Assembly: GCA_934749845.1 (NCBI GenBank)
Contig: CAKVHQ010000010.1
Coordinates: 1 to 45,859, forward strand
Length of the DNA stretch: 45,859 nucleotides
DNA from: an uncultured Clostridia bacterium
GTDB taxonomy: Bacteria > Bacillota > Clostridia > Christensenellales > UBA1242
Reading direction: 5' to 3'
Notes under the pieces: model-generated
What the model was told of the DNA's origin: nothing
Databases searched by the model: none
What the model saw: the letters and a program-made list of their open reading frames with translations, nothing else
Translations under genes and position numbers: made by a program
Shown here: positions 32,175 to 38,242 of the stretch, piece by piece
How positions within the stretch are numbered: position 1 is the first letter of the stretch
How the letters are laid out: every line of letters starts with the position of its first letter

Positions 32175-33185
32175 TTAGTTGAATTGCCGCGTGTATTGCC
32201 CCGTATCGTTCGTAACGCAGAAAGGCGGATGTTCCGGTTCATCTTCGGGTTGTCGGTACTTAGCGCGTATGTCTGCTAAAATTCCGTCAATGTCGATTGA
32301 TGATGTCTGAGTATCATAGTCGGAGTAAAATGCGTTGATCCGGTTTTCCGGATTGTATCTGTCATACTCCTGGGAATAACTGCCGCTGAAAAGGATAGCA
32401 CGAATATACGCTTTGGGGTTCGCCGCCTTTCGTTTCCGTGCGGAATTGGCGGTGTTCATCACATCATCATAGGTTATTGCAGCAAAACGCTTGTGCAGCT
32501 CGTCCTTTGGAATAACACGCCCGGATATGCGGACAGAATTAGCGTTACGGCAGGTGGTTATTATTCCAACAACCATATCGACAAACCTATCGTCAAGTTT
32601 CTGTTTGAGTTCGTCTGCATTTATCTGCTGCTCAACCTCCGCGGTAGAAACAAAGCTGTCTATACAGTTATTTCTTTTTTCAGTATCTATATCTTTTCTG
32701 TCATCGACAGATTTGATAAATACAATATTATTTTCAACAGTATTTGATTGTGTGCGGTTTTCCGTATGCGGAGCTTCCGTATTAGGAAAATCGCATTTCG
32801 GAGCAGCAGAAGAAACCGCTTTTTCTTTCTTGGCGGCAAGTTTATACTCTGTCTGGTCGCCCTCAAGCATGGTGTAGGGTAATTCATAGACGGTGTATTC
32901 CACTCCGAAAAATCTGCCTTTCTCGTCCCGCAGCTTTCGGCGCTTTAGGTATTTGTGTTCCTCAAGCTCGTCCATCGCGCTGCGTATAGCGCATATACCG
33001 TCCTTCATAAAGCTGGAAATGCCCTTGATGGTTATGTTGTATCCGTCGGGCAAAGCAAGCATTGTGGATAGCACATTCTTGCTCTTTCCCGACATTTCAG
33101 GCTCGTTGAACAGGCAGTAGTTGGATATGACCATATACTGCCGTTCGTGTTTAATGCGAATAATCTGGTCGTTTGACTTGTTCAC
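32175..33185 (-). CDS. Replication initiator-like protein (DUF6017 type, winged helix)
   Basis: The 336-residue protein has an N-terminal winged-helix region typical of plasmid RepA/replisome-organiser-like proteins (YMVISNYCLFNEPEMSGKSK, ITIKGISSFMKDGICAIRSA, LEEHKYLKRR; residues 18-85). A charged linker follows, then a C-terminal domain with FVDMVVGIITTCRNANSVRI and ANPKAYIRAILFSG. The DUF6017 family is common on clostridial conjugative elements and is thought to act in replication. The start is GTG 33185 with AGGAGGTG upstream. It sits between two ParB genes, which fits a replication/maintenance module. Confidence 0.8.
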   Translation of the reverse strand: MNKSNDQIIRIKHERQYMVISNYCLFNEPEMSGKSKNVLSTMLALPDGYNITIKGISSFMKDGICAIRSAMDELEEHKYLKRRKLRDEKGRFFGVEYTVYELPYTMLEGDQTEYKLAAKKEKAVSSAAPKCDFPNTEAPHTENRTQSNTVENNIVFIKSVDDRKDIDTEKRNNCIDSFVSTAEVEQQINADELKQKLDDRFVDMVVGIITTCRNANSVRISGRVIPKDELHKRFAAITYDDVMNTANSARKRKAANPKAYIRAILFSGSYSQEYDRYNPENRINAFYSDYDTQTSSIDIDGILADIRAKYRQPEDEPEHPPFCVTNDTGQYTRQFN

Positions 33186-33198
33186 GGCGCTGCACCTC

Positions 33199-33513
33199 CT
33201 ATATATCCCACTTTTTGAGATTTACAAAGATGTAGCCGCATCTGTCGGCAGGTACGATAAATCTCTTTCCGATAAGACCGTCAATACCGCAGCGGAAATC
33301 GTCCTTTACCTCGTTTTTGTAGGTCGTAAGCGGAATAGTCGCGTCAAATTCGCGGAGCATAAGTTCAAGGTATGTACCCATTTCTGTCGCTGTAAGCGCT
33401 TTCAGCTTACCGGAAAGCACAAGCTCTCTGACAATATGGTTTCTGCGCTCGCTGTCGGCTGTGACTATCCCGCCCTGCCGTATAACGATTGGCATATCTG
33501 AATTTGCTCTCAT
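33199..33513 (-). CDS. Hypothetical protein of the maintenance module
   Basis: The 104-residue protein begins MRANSDMPIVIRQGGIVTAD and has a helix ELVLSGKLKALTATEMGTYL followed by a basic, aromatic C-terminus (YIFVNLKKWDI). I do not recognise the family. ATG 33513 follows CAGGAGGTATTAC. The open frame to 33675 runs through two hairpins and is not coding. The gene is 13 nt upstream of the replication protein gene and is probably cotranscribed with it. Confidence 0.72.
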   Translation of the reverse strand: MRANSDMPIVIRQGGIVTADSERRNHIVRELVLSGKLKALTATEMGTYLELMLREFDATIPLTTYKNEVKDDFRCGIDGLIGKRFIVPADRCGYIFVNLKKWDI

Positions 33514-33529
33514 GTAATACCTCCTGCTG

Positions 33530-33565
33530 AAAACAAAAATAGGCTCCCGTTTTCTGTCGGGAGCC
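33530..33565 (-). terminator. Terminator/attenuator hairpin upstream of the 33513 gene
   Basis: Perfect 8-bp arms GGCTCCCG (33542-33549) and CGGGAGCC (33558-33565). On the minus strand the stem is followed by TATTTTTGTTTT. It lies about 17-50 nt before the ATG at 33513, so it could end the ParB transcript or attenuate the replication genes. Confidence 0.75.
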
Positions 33566-33624
33566 GGTAGTGTATGGTCCAGCCTGCCGGAGTTGCACCT
33601 GCATATACTGTCGGCCGGAAATGT

Positions 33625-33652
33625 GGGCGCATAGATGGGAGAATATGCGCCC
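33625..33652 (-). other. Second hairpin in the same leader
   Basis: Perfect 9-bp arms GGGCGCATA (33625-33633) and TATGCGCCC (33644-33652) with a 10-nt purine-rich loop. It lies 28 nt after the stop of the small membrane protein gene. No T-run follows, so it is not a simple terminator. Confidence 0.6.
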
Positions 33653-33679
33653 GGTGGAAAGATGGGGTATATCACGGCT

Positions 33680-33868
33680 CTATGAGCCGGTGATGTCCAT
33701 GAGAAATCGCATGAAGAGGCTTAACAGCGAAAAGCCAGCAAACAGGCTGATAAGAAATAGTATCTTGCGGTTAAGTGCCTTATGCTGTTCCTCGTTCATT
33801 TTAGGCGTTTCCTGTTCCTCAATCTTTATTTCGGCGGAAAACAGCCCTTTGCTGTCTTTTTCGCTCAA
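33680..33868 (-). CDS. Small single-helix membrane protein (TTG start)
   Basis: The 62-residue protein has a charged N-terminal half (IKIEEQETPKMNEEQHKALN) and a C-terminal membrane helix (KILFLISLFAGFSLLSLFMR). The start is TTG 33868, overlapping the end of parB by 4 nt, with AAAGGAG 11 nt upstream. The family is unknown. Its tight coupling to parB suggests a role in maintenance or membrane attachment of the partition complex, but this is a guess. Confidence 0.65.
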   Translation of the reverse strand: MSEKDSKGLFSAEIKIEEQETPKMNEEQHKALNRKILFLISLFAGFSLLSLFMRFLMDITGS

Positions 33869-34980
33869 TACGGCGACGCTCCTTTCTCCAACTGCTTGAA
33901 TTCATCGTTCTGCCTGCGGGTGTCAAGCCATTCGGCAATAATATCATCACGCTGAAGGCAATAGCAGAAATACTCGCCGAGTTCGTCCTTGTCTATTTCT
34001 CCGATTGTCTGACTGACCTCATCGTGAGTAAAGGATACAACATAGATTCCCTCGTCCTCTGTATCCTGTTCAGCAGCGGGAACAGCAGAATTTTCATCAG
34101 CGGGGGTCGGGGCAGGCGGTATTTCCTGCGGCTTGTCCACGGACGGAATATCGGACGAGGTTTCTTCGGGCGGCTGCTCCTCACATGATGTTTCTTTTTC
34201 GGAAACAGACCTTGTTTTCTGCTCTGCCGGACCTGCACCCTTCTTTGGTTTCTTATCAAATACTATTTCGTTGAGCGTTTCTTCGTCAAGTCCGTATCTG
34301 TCCTGCTCGGCTATCTGCCTTGCATAGTCCTCGTTCATTTCAAAAGATGGATTATCTGCAAGCCACTCTGCAAGGACAGCCTGATTACCCTCGGATAGTC
34401 CCACAAATATCTCTGCGGTGCGGAGCGATAATCGTCCCTCGTCAAGCAGTTCAAGCAGCGCGTCGGATAAACTAGCGCATTTCAGATATTTTGAGATCGT
34501 CTTACGGTTGAGATTGTACTGTTCCGCTATCTTTTTCTGAACGCCGTAGCCTTTACCCTCGATTTCAGACAACACCTCATACTGCGCCTTATAAGCTCTG
34601 ATCAGTTCGGACGGGGAAAGAGCCTGCCGCTGACAGAGGTTTGTATCCAGCATCATCAGCTTTGCGTGTATCTCGTCCGTGTCCTTAACTACTGCCGTTA
34701 TATCTGTCCAGCCGAGCATTCGGCAGGCTCGCGCACGGTTATGACCTGCGATAATTCGGTATTTATCGCCCTCCGGTCTGACGATAATGGGTGTAAGCAG
34801 ACCATTTGTACTGATAGACGCTGCAAGAGTACGCAGCGCGTCATCCGAATATGGTTTGAACGGCTGATTATCCCATTCAAGGAGCTTGTCAAGCGATATG
34901 AGCTTTTCGCTTTTCTCCGAAAGAAAACCTTCGCTGTTCAGCTTACCGCTGTTTGCGCTTGGTTCCAGATTAAACGCCAT
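33865..34980 (-). CDS. parB: ParB partition protein
   Basis: The 371-residue protein has the ParB N-terminal domain (FKPYSDDALRTLAASISTNG and RIIAGHNRARACRMLGWTDI, with the GHNR box, residues about 46-100). A helix-turn-helix follows (GVQKKIAEQYNLNRKTISKY, about 148-167). A Pro/Glu-rich linker (about 255-310) leads to a C-terminal domain. ParB binds parS-like sites and works with ParA to segregate the element. ATG 34980 has AAGGAGG upstream. The parA gene that should precede it is truncated by the prophage, so partition is probably impaired. Confidence 0.9.
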   Translation of the reverse strand: MAFNLEPSANSGKLNSEGFLSEKSEKLISLDKLLEWDNQPFKPYSDDALRTLAASISTNGLLTPIIVRPEGDKYRIIAGHNRARACRMLGWTDITAVVKDTDEIHAKLMMLDTNLCQRQALSPSELIRAYKAQYEVLSEIEGKGYGVQKKIAEQYNLNRKTISKYLKCASLSDALLELLDEGRLSLRTAEIFVGLSEGNQAVLAEWLADNPSFEMNEDYARQIAEQDRYGLDEETLNEIVFDKKPKKGAGPAEQKTRSVSEKETSCEEQPPEETSSDIPSVDKPQEIPPAPTPADENSAVPAAEQDTEDEGIYVVSFTHDEVSQTIGEIDKDELGEYFCYCLQRDDIIAEWLDTRRQNDEFKQLEKGASPY

Positions 34981-35095
34981 TTGGTGCAGCCTCCTTATTA
35001 AGTATTTCCTGTGCAAGCTGCCTGTACTGATCGCCGATAGTAGAGCTTTTCTTTGACACAAGAGATATTCTCTCGGCAGTGCTGTTGGTGTTAAT
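34970..35095 (-). pseudogene. parA: 3' remnant of parA, cut by the Mu-like prophage
   Basis: The last 41 codons (INTNSTAERISLVSKKSS, then TIGDQYRQLAQEIL and a short tail) end by overlapping the parB start. They align by eye with the C-terminal part of ParA proteins, where a 'SxxxxxS-YDxxSxxAxxYxxLxxEIL' pattern is usual. Upstream of codon -41 the frame becomes unlike ParA, and no ATPase motifs are found in the window. The break falls at a TG dinucleotide, the expected end of a Mu-type element. The gene was probably complete before insertion. Confidence 0.6.
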
Positions 35096-35212
35096 TGACA
35101 AGGAAACAAGGGGGCGCGAAATAAGGCGCAAGAAACCGAAATAAACCGTCAATGACCGGGAGAAATGGCGTAATAGAGCCGTTTGTGCGTGCAAAGAAAT
35201 GCAATTAAATAG

Positions 35213-35255
35213 AAAGAGCGCCGGGAGTGGTTGTCAATCACTTTCGGCGCTCTTT
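35213..35255. terminator. Strong hairpin near the prophage left end
   Basis: AAAGAGCGCCG (35213-35223) pairs with CGGCGCTCTTT (35245-35255), with further pairing inside (AGTG with CACT). T-rich stretches lie on both sides, so it can stop transcripts in either direction and insulate the phage from the interrupted operon. Confidence 0.75.
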
Positions 35256-35450
35256 TGCTGTTAAACGGGCGAAATGAGCGAACGGCTGGAAAAGTTTACG
35301 GAGCGTTTAAAGAATTTAAAAGAAACGTTTAAACGGCGGTATAATGCGGTTTAAAGCTATCAACGTGATTTAAACGCGCTTTTAAAAAGATGTATTTTTA
35401 ATACAGATTATGTAAATTGTAGCAAGGAACTCAAGGAACAAAAATAGTCC

Positions 35451-35474
35451 TGTCAAGGAACCGCTTCCTTGACA
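35451..35474. repeat. Perfect 10-bp inverted repeat with CAAGGAA motif
   Basis: TGTCAAGGAA and TTCCTTGACA flank a CCGC spacer. The half-site resembles the first bases of the proposed phage end (TGACAAGGAA), so it may be a transposase or repressor binding site. Confidence 0.65.
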
Positions 35475-35475
35475 C

Positions 35476-35516
35476 AAAAAAACGGCGCAGAAACAATCAA
35501 TCCGCGCCGTTTTTGT
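35476..35516 (-). terminator. Terminator of the repressor gene
   Basis: AAAAACGGCGC pairs with GCGCCGTTTTT around a 15-nt loop. On the minus strand it is followed by a T-run. It lies about 40 nt after the stop of the repressor gene at 35556. Confidence 0.8.
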
Positions 35517-35555
35517 GCACTTTTTTATACTATTAAAAATGTATTTGAAAATTGA

Positions 35556-36332
35556 CTATTCTGCAGCTTCCGCAATACCTAAAACACGACCACGGCAATA
35601 CACGGTATCATCTTCCTGCAAATGAATGTTTTTACGCTTTGGATTGAGAGAAATTAAAGTGTTGCCATCATATTGTTTGATAAATCCTTCGCCATTTACT
35701 ATGAAAATGCCTATTTCGCCGACTTCTACCGATGGGCAAGTTTCAACCAAAACAATATCACCATCATAGAACTTAGGTTCCATACTGTCGCCGGACACTC
35801 TTATTGCATAGTTGGCTCTATCCGCTATATCAGTATGTACGATTTTGAGGGGTTCAGTTCTGCTTTCCTCAAGATATACCCCAGTACCTGCACCCGCCGG
35901 CAAGGCACATATATCAATGTAACAGTACTCTTCCTCGTCCTGCTCTGTTTTAGCTGGGAAACGTAATGGCTTTTTCTTACTGTTGGATTGTACCTTTTCT
36001 TGTTCAGCCACTCGTTCGGCAGCCAGCTCTGCTAGTGCTGCCGCCCTTTCCTGAATCAACTTTTTGGAGATTTCATCTACGGCACTATAGTTTTTTATCA
36101 ACTGGTCGATGTCGTTCGACAACATCTTGTTTTCTTCCTGACCAGTGATTAAATAGCTTAAAGAAACACCTAGAAAATCCGCAATGATGGATAATTTGTC
36201 TGCAGCAGGGTTCAGATTGTTTTTGTTCCAAGCTGAAATTGCCGATGTAGAAATGCCTGTATATTCAGATAAATCCTTTTGCTTAAGCCGTTTTTCCTTT
36301 AATATCATAAAAATTCTCTGAGAAATAGTCAT
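35556..36332 (-). CDS. Phage CI-type repressor with S24 (LexA-like) peptidase domain
   Basis: The 258-residue protein has an N-terminal XRE helix-turn-helix (LSEYTGISTSAISAWNKNNL, about residues 19-38). A linker follows, then a C-terminal S24 peptidase/dimerisation domain with the catalytic Ser in VSGDSMEPKFYDGDIVLVE and the likely Lys in ISLNPKRKN. It keeps the prophage silent and would be inactivated by self-cleavage after DNA damage. ATG 36332 has TTAAGGAGGATTAGA upstream; the longer frame to 36404 reads through the operator region. It is divergent from the Cro-like gene and probably binds the GTGGATTA half-sites between them. Confidence 0.9.
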   Translation of the reverse strand: MTISQRIFMILKEKRLKQKDLSEYTGISTSAISAWNKNNLNPAADKLSIIADFLGVSLSYLITGQEENKMLSNDIDQLIKNYSAVDEISKKLIQERAAALAELAAERVAEQEKVQSNSKKKPLRFPAKTEQDEEEYCYIDICALPAGAGTGVYLEESRTEPLKIVHTDIADRANYAIRVSGDSMEPKFYDGDIVLVETCPSVEVGEIGIFIVNGEGFIKQYDGNTLISLNPKRKNIHLQEDDTVYCRGRVLGIAEAAE

Positions 36333-36385
36333 TCTAATCCTCCTTAACAATCTCAGAAAAAAATCCTTATATTCGAATTTTTCTC

Positions 36386-36458
36386 TTGACAAATCCACAT
36401 ACATGGATTATAATATACTTGTAACCGGTGGATTACCCACAAGGCATAGTAATCCACC
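36386..36458 (+). promoter_or_regulatory. Early promoter with repressor operators
   Basis: TTGACA (36386-36391), a 17-nt spacer and TATAAT (36409-36414) form a perfect promoter towards the Cro-like gene. The spacer holds AATCCA-CATACA-TGGATT (36392-36409). A second, larger inverted repeat, GGTGGATTAC and GTAATCCACC (36427-36458), follows. Four half-sites share TGGATT, most with GTGGATTA, and are the likely operators of the CI/Cro pair. Confidence 0.88.
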
Positions 36459-36507
36459 TACATTTTAGCATAAATCCGTCTAAAAATCAACAGAAAGGAG
36501 TACAAAA

Positions 36508-36711
36508 ATGTCATTGTCCGAAAATATTAGAATTATGCGTGAAAGCCGTGGGCTTTCCCAGTCCGAACTTGCTGAGAAAATCGGCTTGCAGAAGCAGAAC
36601 GTAAGCGCCTATGAGCGCGGAGTAAAGGTGCCTACCGTGGAGAAACTCGTCGCTATTGCCGACACGCTCCGTTGTAGCACAGATAAATTATTAGGGAGGA
36701 ACTTACCATGA
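36508..36711 (+). CDS. Cro-like XRE regulator
   Basis: The 67-residue protein is a single helix-turn-helix domain (GLSQSELAEKIGLQKQNVSA then YERGVKVPTVEKL). It is transcribed away from the CI-type repressor gene and is the first early gene. It probably represses the lysogenic promoter and favours lytic development, as Cro or Ner do. AGAAAGGAG precedes the ATG. Its stop overlaps the start of the next small gene. Confidence 0.88.
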   Translation: MSLSENIRIMRESRGLSQSELAEKIGLQKQNVSAYERGVKVPTVEKLVAIADTLRCSTDKLLGRNLP

Positions 36712-36878
36712 GCATGAACAAAATGACCGCAGCAGTGACCGCCGCACTGGAGAAGCTGGGATACCGCCGGATCCGCGAACTTCAGATCACCTGTCCCACT
36801 CAGAGCAGGGCGAACGTCTACCTGAACGACGAGTATTTCGGAGTTTTTGACTTCGAGCGCAACACCTTTGTGGACTGA
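36708..36878 (+). CDS. Small early phage protein
   Basis: The 56-residue protein starts MSMNKMTAAVTAALEKLGYR and ends NDEYFGVFDFERNTFVD. GGGAGGAACTTACC precedes the ATG, which overlaps the stop of the Cro-like gene (ATGA). The mixed charged sequence with a short beta-hairpin-like end looks like a compact folded domain. I do not recognise the family; short early proteins of this kind are common in temperate phages. Confidence 0.75.
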   Translation: MSMNKMTAAVTAALEKLGYRRIRELQITCPTQSRANVYLNDEYFGVFDFERNTFVD

Positions 36879-36890
36879 AAGGAGAACATC

Positions 36891-37598
36891 ATGATCAGAA
36901 ACAACGACATTATCCGGGGCTACACCGTCCTGATGGTAGCCAACGGAATGGCTCTGGCTCATTCCAAAACTGCCCCTGACCCCTACGTTGTCTGGCACAT
37001 CGCCGAGAACGGCGACGATGTGTACGACGGCAAATATCTGCCGAACAAGGAGGACGCTGAGTGGGATTTCTGCATGAAGGCATTCCCGTGGTTCGAGGAT
37101 AACGCACCGGTCACCATGATTGAGGACGAAGTCGATAAGACACAAAAAACTCTGAAATATCTTCTTCAGGGTGCAAGAGAATGTATCGTCGGTGCTACTG
37201 CTAAGGTTGACGAGCTGGTTAAAGAACACGCAAGACTGATGGGCAAGGCAAAAGCTCCGCAGGAGGGAAATGCGGAGCCTGTGATAGACCAGCCGGCTGT
37301 ATCTGAACAGCTTTCCAAGTTAAAAGAGGGGATAAAGAAGAGCGGTGTTCCGGATAAGGTCGTTATTGATAACGGATCGACCTTCGATGCACCAAAAGGC
37401 TCAGAAACCGTTACCGTTTCAAAGAAAGAATTTTCTAATCCAAGCTGGACTGTTGCTCCCAGATTGGCGATAGACGAACACGGAATCAGTTTAAGCGGAG
37501 TTTACTTACCTGGCACTACCCGATTTTCACTCAAAGACAGCGGAGATCTGGACGGAACATTTATACTTGACATTGAAACCGATGTTAGGTTAGCCTAG
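36891..37598 (+). CDS. Phage early protein of unknown function, possibly composite
   Basis: The 235-residue protein has two parts that differ in base composition. Residues 1-80 (NNDIIRGYTVLMVANGMALA, YVVWHIAENGDDVYDGKYLP) are GC-rich like the phage. From about residue 81 the coding is AT-richer, with helical (LLQGARECIVGATAKVDELV) and beta-rich (SLSGVYLPGTTRFSLKD) segments. GAAAGGAG precedes the ATG. The 3' end overlaps the end of the convergent DUF2513 gene. The change suggests recombination joined an older phage gene to imported DNA. Family unknown. Confidence 0.75.
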   Translation: MIRNNDIIRGYTVLMVANGMALAHSKTAPDPYVVWHIAENGDDVYDGKYLPNKEDAEWDFCMKAFPWFEDNAPVTMIEDEVDKTQKTLKYLLQGARECIVGATAKVDELVKEHARLMGKAKAPQEGNAEPVIDQPAVSEQLSKLKEGIKKSGVPDKVVIDNGSTFDAPKGSETVTVSKKEFSNPSWTVAPRLAIDEHGISLSGVYLPGTTRFSLKDSGDLDGTFILDIETDVRLA

Positions 37599-37988
37599 TT
37601 GACTTGTAATATAGTTCGTAGCTATATTTTGAGCAATTTCTATCAGTGCTTTGAGGGAAAAACCGCCGACAGAGATAAACCCCTTCTTGATTTTCTCCCA
37701 ATTGGTATTATTACGAATATCATTCAGGAACTGATGCCCTTTAGGCGAAAGGCAGCTAATTTTATATGTTCCGATGACAGTTTTCTTCATCTGGACAAAA
37801 AAACCGCTTTCATTGCATTGAATAAGGTGGTAAATCACTTCATCTCTGGTGTATTTTTCGGCAAGATCATTCGGTGTCTCTTTACTTCCAAAGCCACCGC
37901 TTGAATTAAAGCAGAAATAATTAACTCCATCGGCTTTTTCCTCAACTTCAATAAGGAGATCTCGAACACAGTCCGGATTTAGTTTCAT
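37590..37988 (-). CDS. DUF2513-family protein, probable phage moron gene
   Basis: The 132-residue protein begins MKLNPDCVRDLLIEVEEKAD and contains YTRDEVIYHLIQCNESGFF and LSPKGHQFLNDIRNNTNWE, the pattern of DUF2513 phage-associated proteins. These resemble small winged-helix proteins; their function is unknown. It points against the surrounding early genes and has its own consensus promoter, so it may be expressed in the lysogen. ATG 37988 has GGAAGTGATAGA upstream. Its base composition is AT-richer than the flanking transposase gene, which supports separate acquisition. Confidence 0.8.
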   Translation of the reverse strand: MKLNPDCVRDLLIEVEEKADGVNYFCFNSSGGFGSKETPNDLAEKYTRDEVIYHLIQCNESGFFVQMKKTVIGTYKISCLSPKGHQFLNDIRNNTNWEKIKKGFISVGGFSLKALIEIAQNIATNYITSQLG

Positions 37989-38010
37989 TCTATCACTTCC
38001 TTTCGATGTT

Positions 38011-38039
38011 ATTATATCACAAACAGCCGAAACAAGCAA
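38011..38039 (-). promoter_or_regulatory. Promoter of the DUF2513 gene
   Basis: On the minus strand TTGCTT (38034-38039), a 17-nt spacer and a perfect TATAAT (38011-38016) lie 23 nt upstream of the ATG at 37988. Confidence 0.7.
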
Positions 38040-38242
38040 GCACGGAATGTGCCTGCTTGTCCGCAGGGAATGACCGCCCTGCGCTGATGATGGCAGGTCG
38101 GAGCAAAAAAAATAGAGCCTCGGCAGAAACGACTACTTCTTTGCACGGAATATCATTTCTGTTGACCGCAAGGCTCCGTCTAAAGTATATCAGAGCATTA
38201 AGCTTTTGTCAAGTAAAATTCTTACAGAAAGGAGAGATCACT

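Larger units (their letters stand above)
361..35095 (-). mobile_element. Conjugative (ICE or plasmid-like) element with Tad pilus genes, partial
   Basis: Nearly all genes here lie on the minus strand and belong to replication/partition (ParB twice, DUF6017), DNA modification (SNF2-methylase giant, C5 methyltransferase), conjugation (VirD4, VirB6-like, VirB2-like, PrgI/VirB3-like) and Tad pilus families. This mix is typical of clostridial integrative conjugative elements. No integrase, relaxase or VirB4 gene is seen. The right boundary given is where a Mu-like prophage interrupts parA, so the element should resume on the far side of that prophage. The left limit is only the transcription terminator; the true end is not visible. 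Confidence 0.8.
35096..35555. other. Prophage left-end region, non-coding, with repeated motifs
   Basis: No gene fits in these 460 bases. The region starts with TGACAAGGAAAC. It contains six TTTAAA hexamers between 35306 and 35386 (one inside the palindrome GTTTAAAC at 35327) and a GTTAAAC at 35270. CAAGGAA motifs occur near 35099, 35423, 35432 and 35454. In Mu-like phages the left end carries transposase binding sites, and these motifs are candidates. It also holds two terminator-like hairpins. Confidence 0.6.

Noticed and set aside
38006..38242. Upstream extension of the transposase
   Set aside because: It overlaps the promoter of the opposite DUF2513 gene and has no ribosome binding site; the TTG at 38243 has a good one and gives the MuA length and catalytic spacing.
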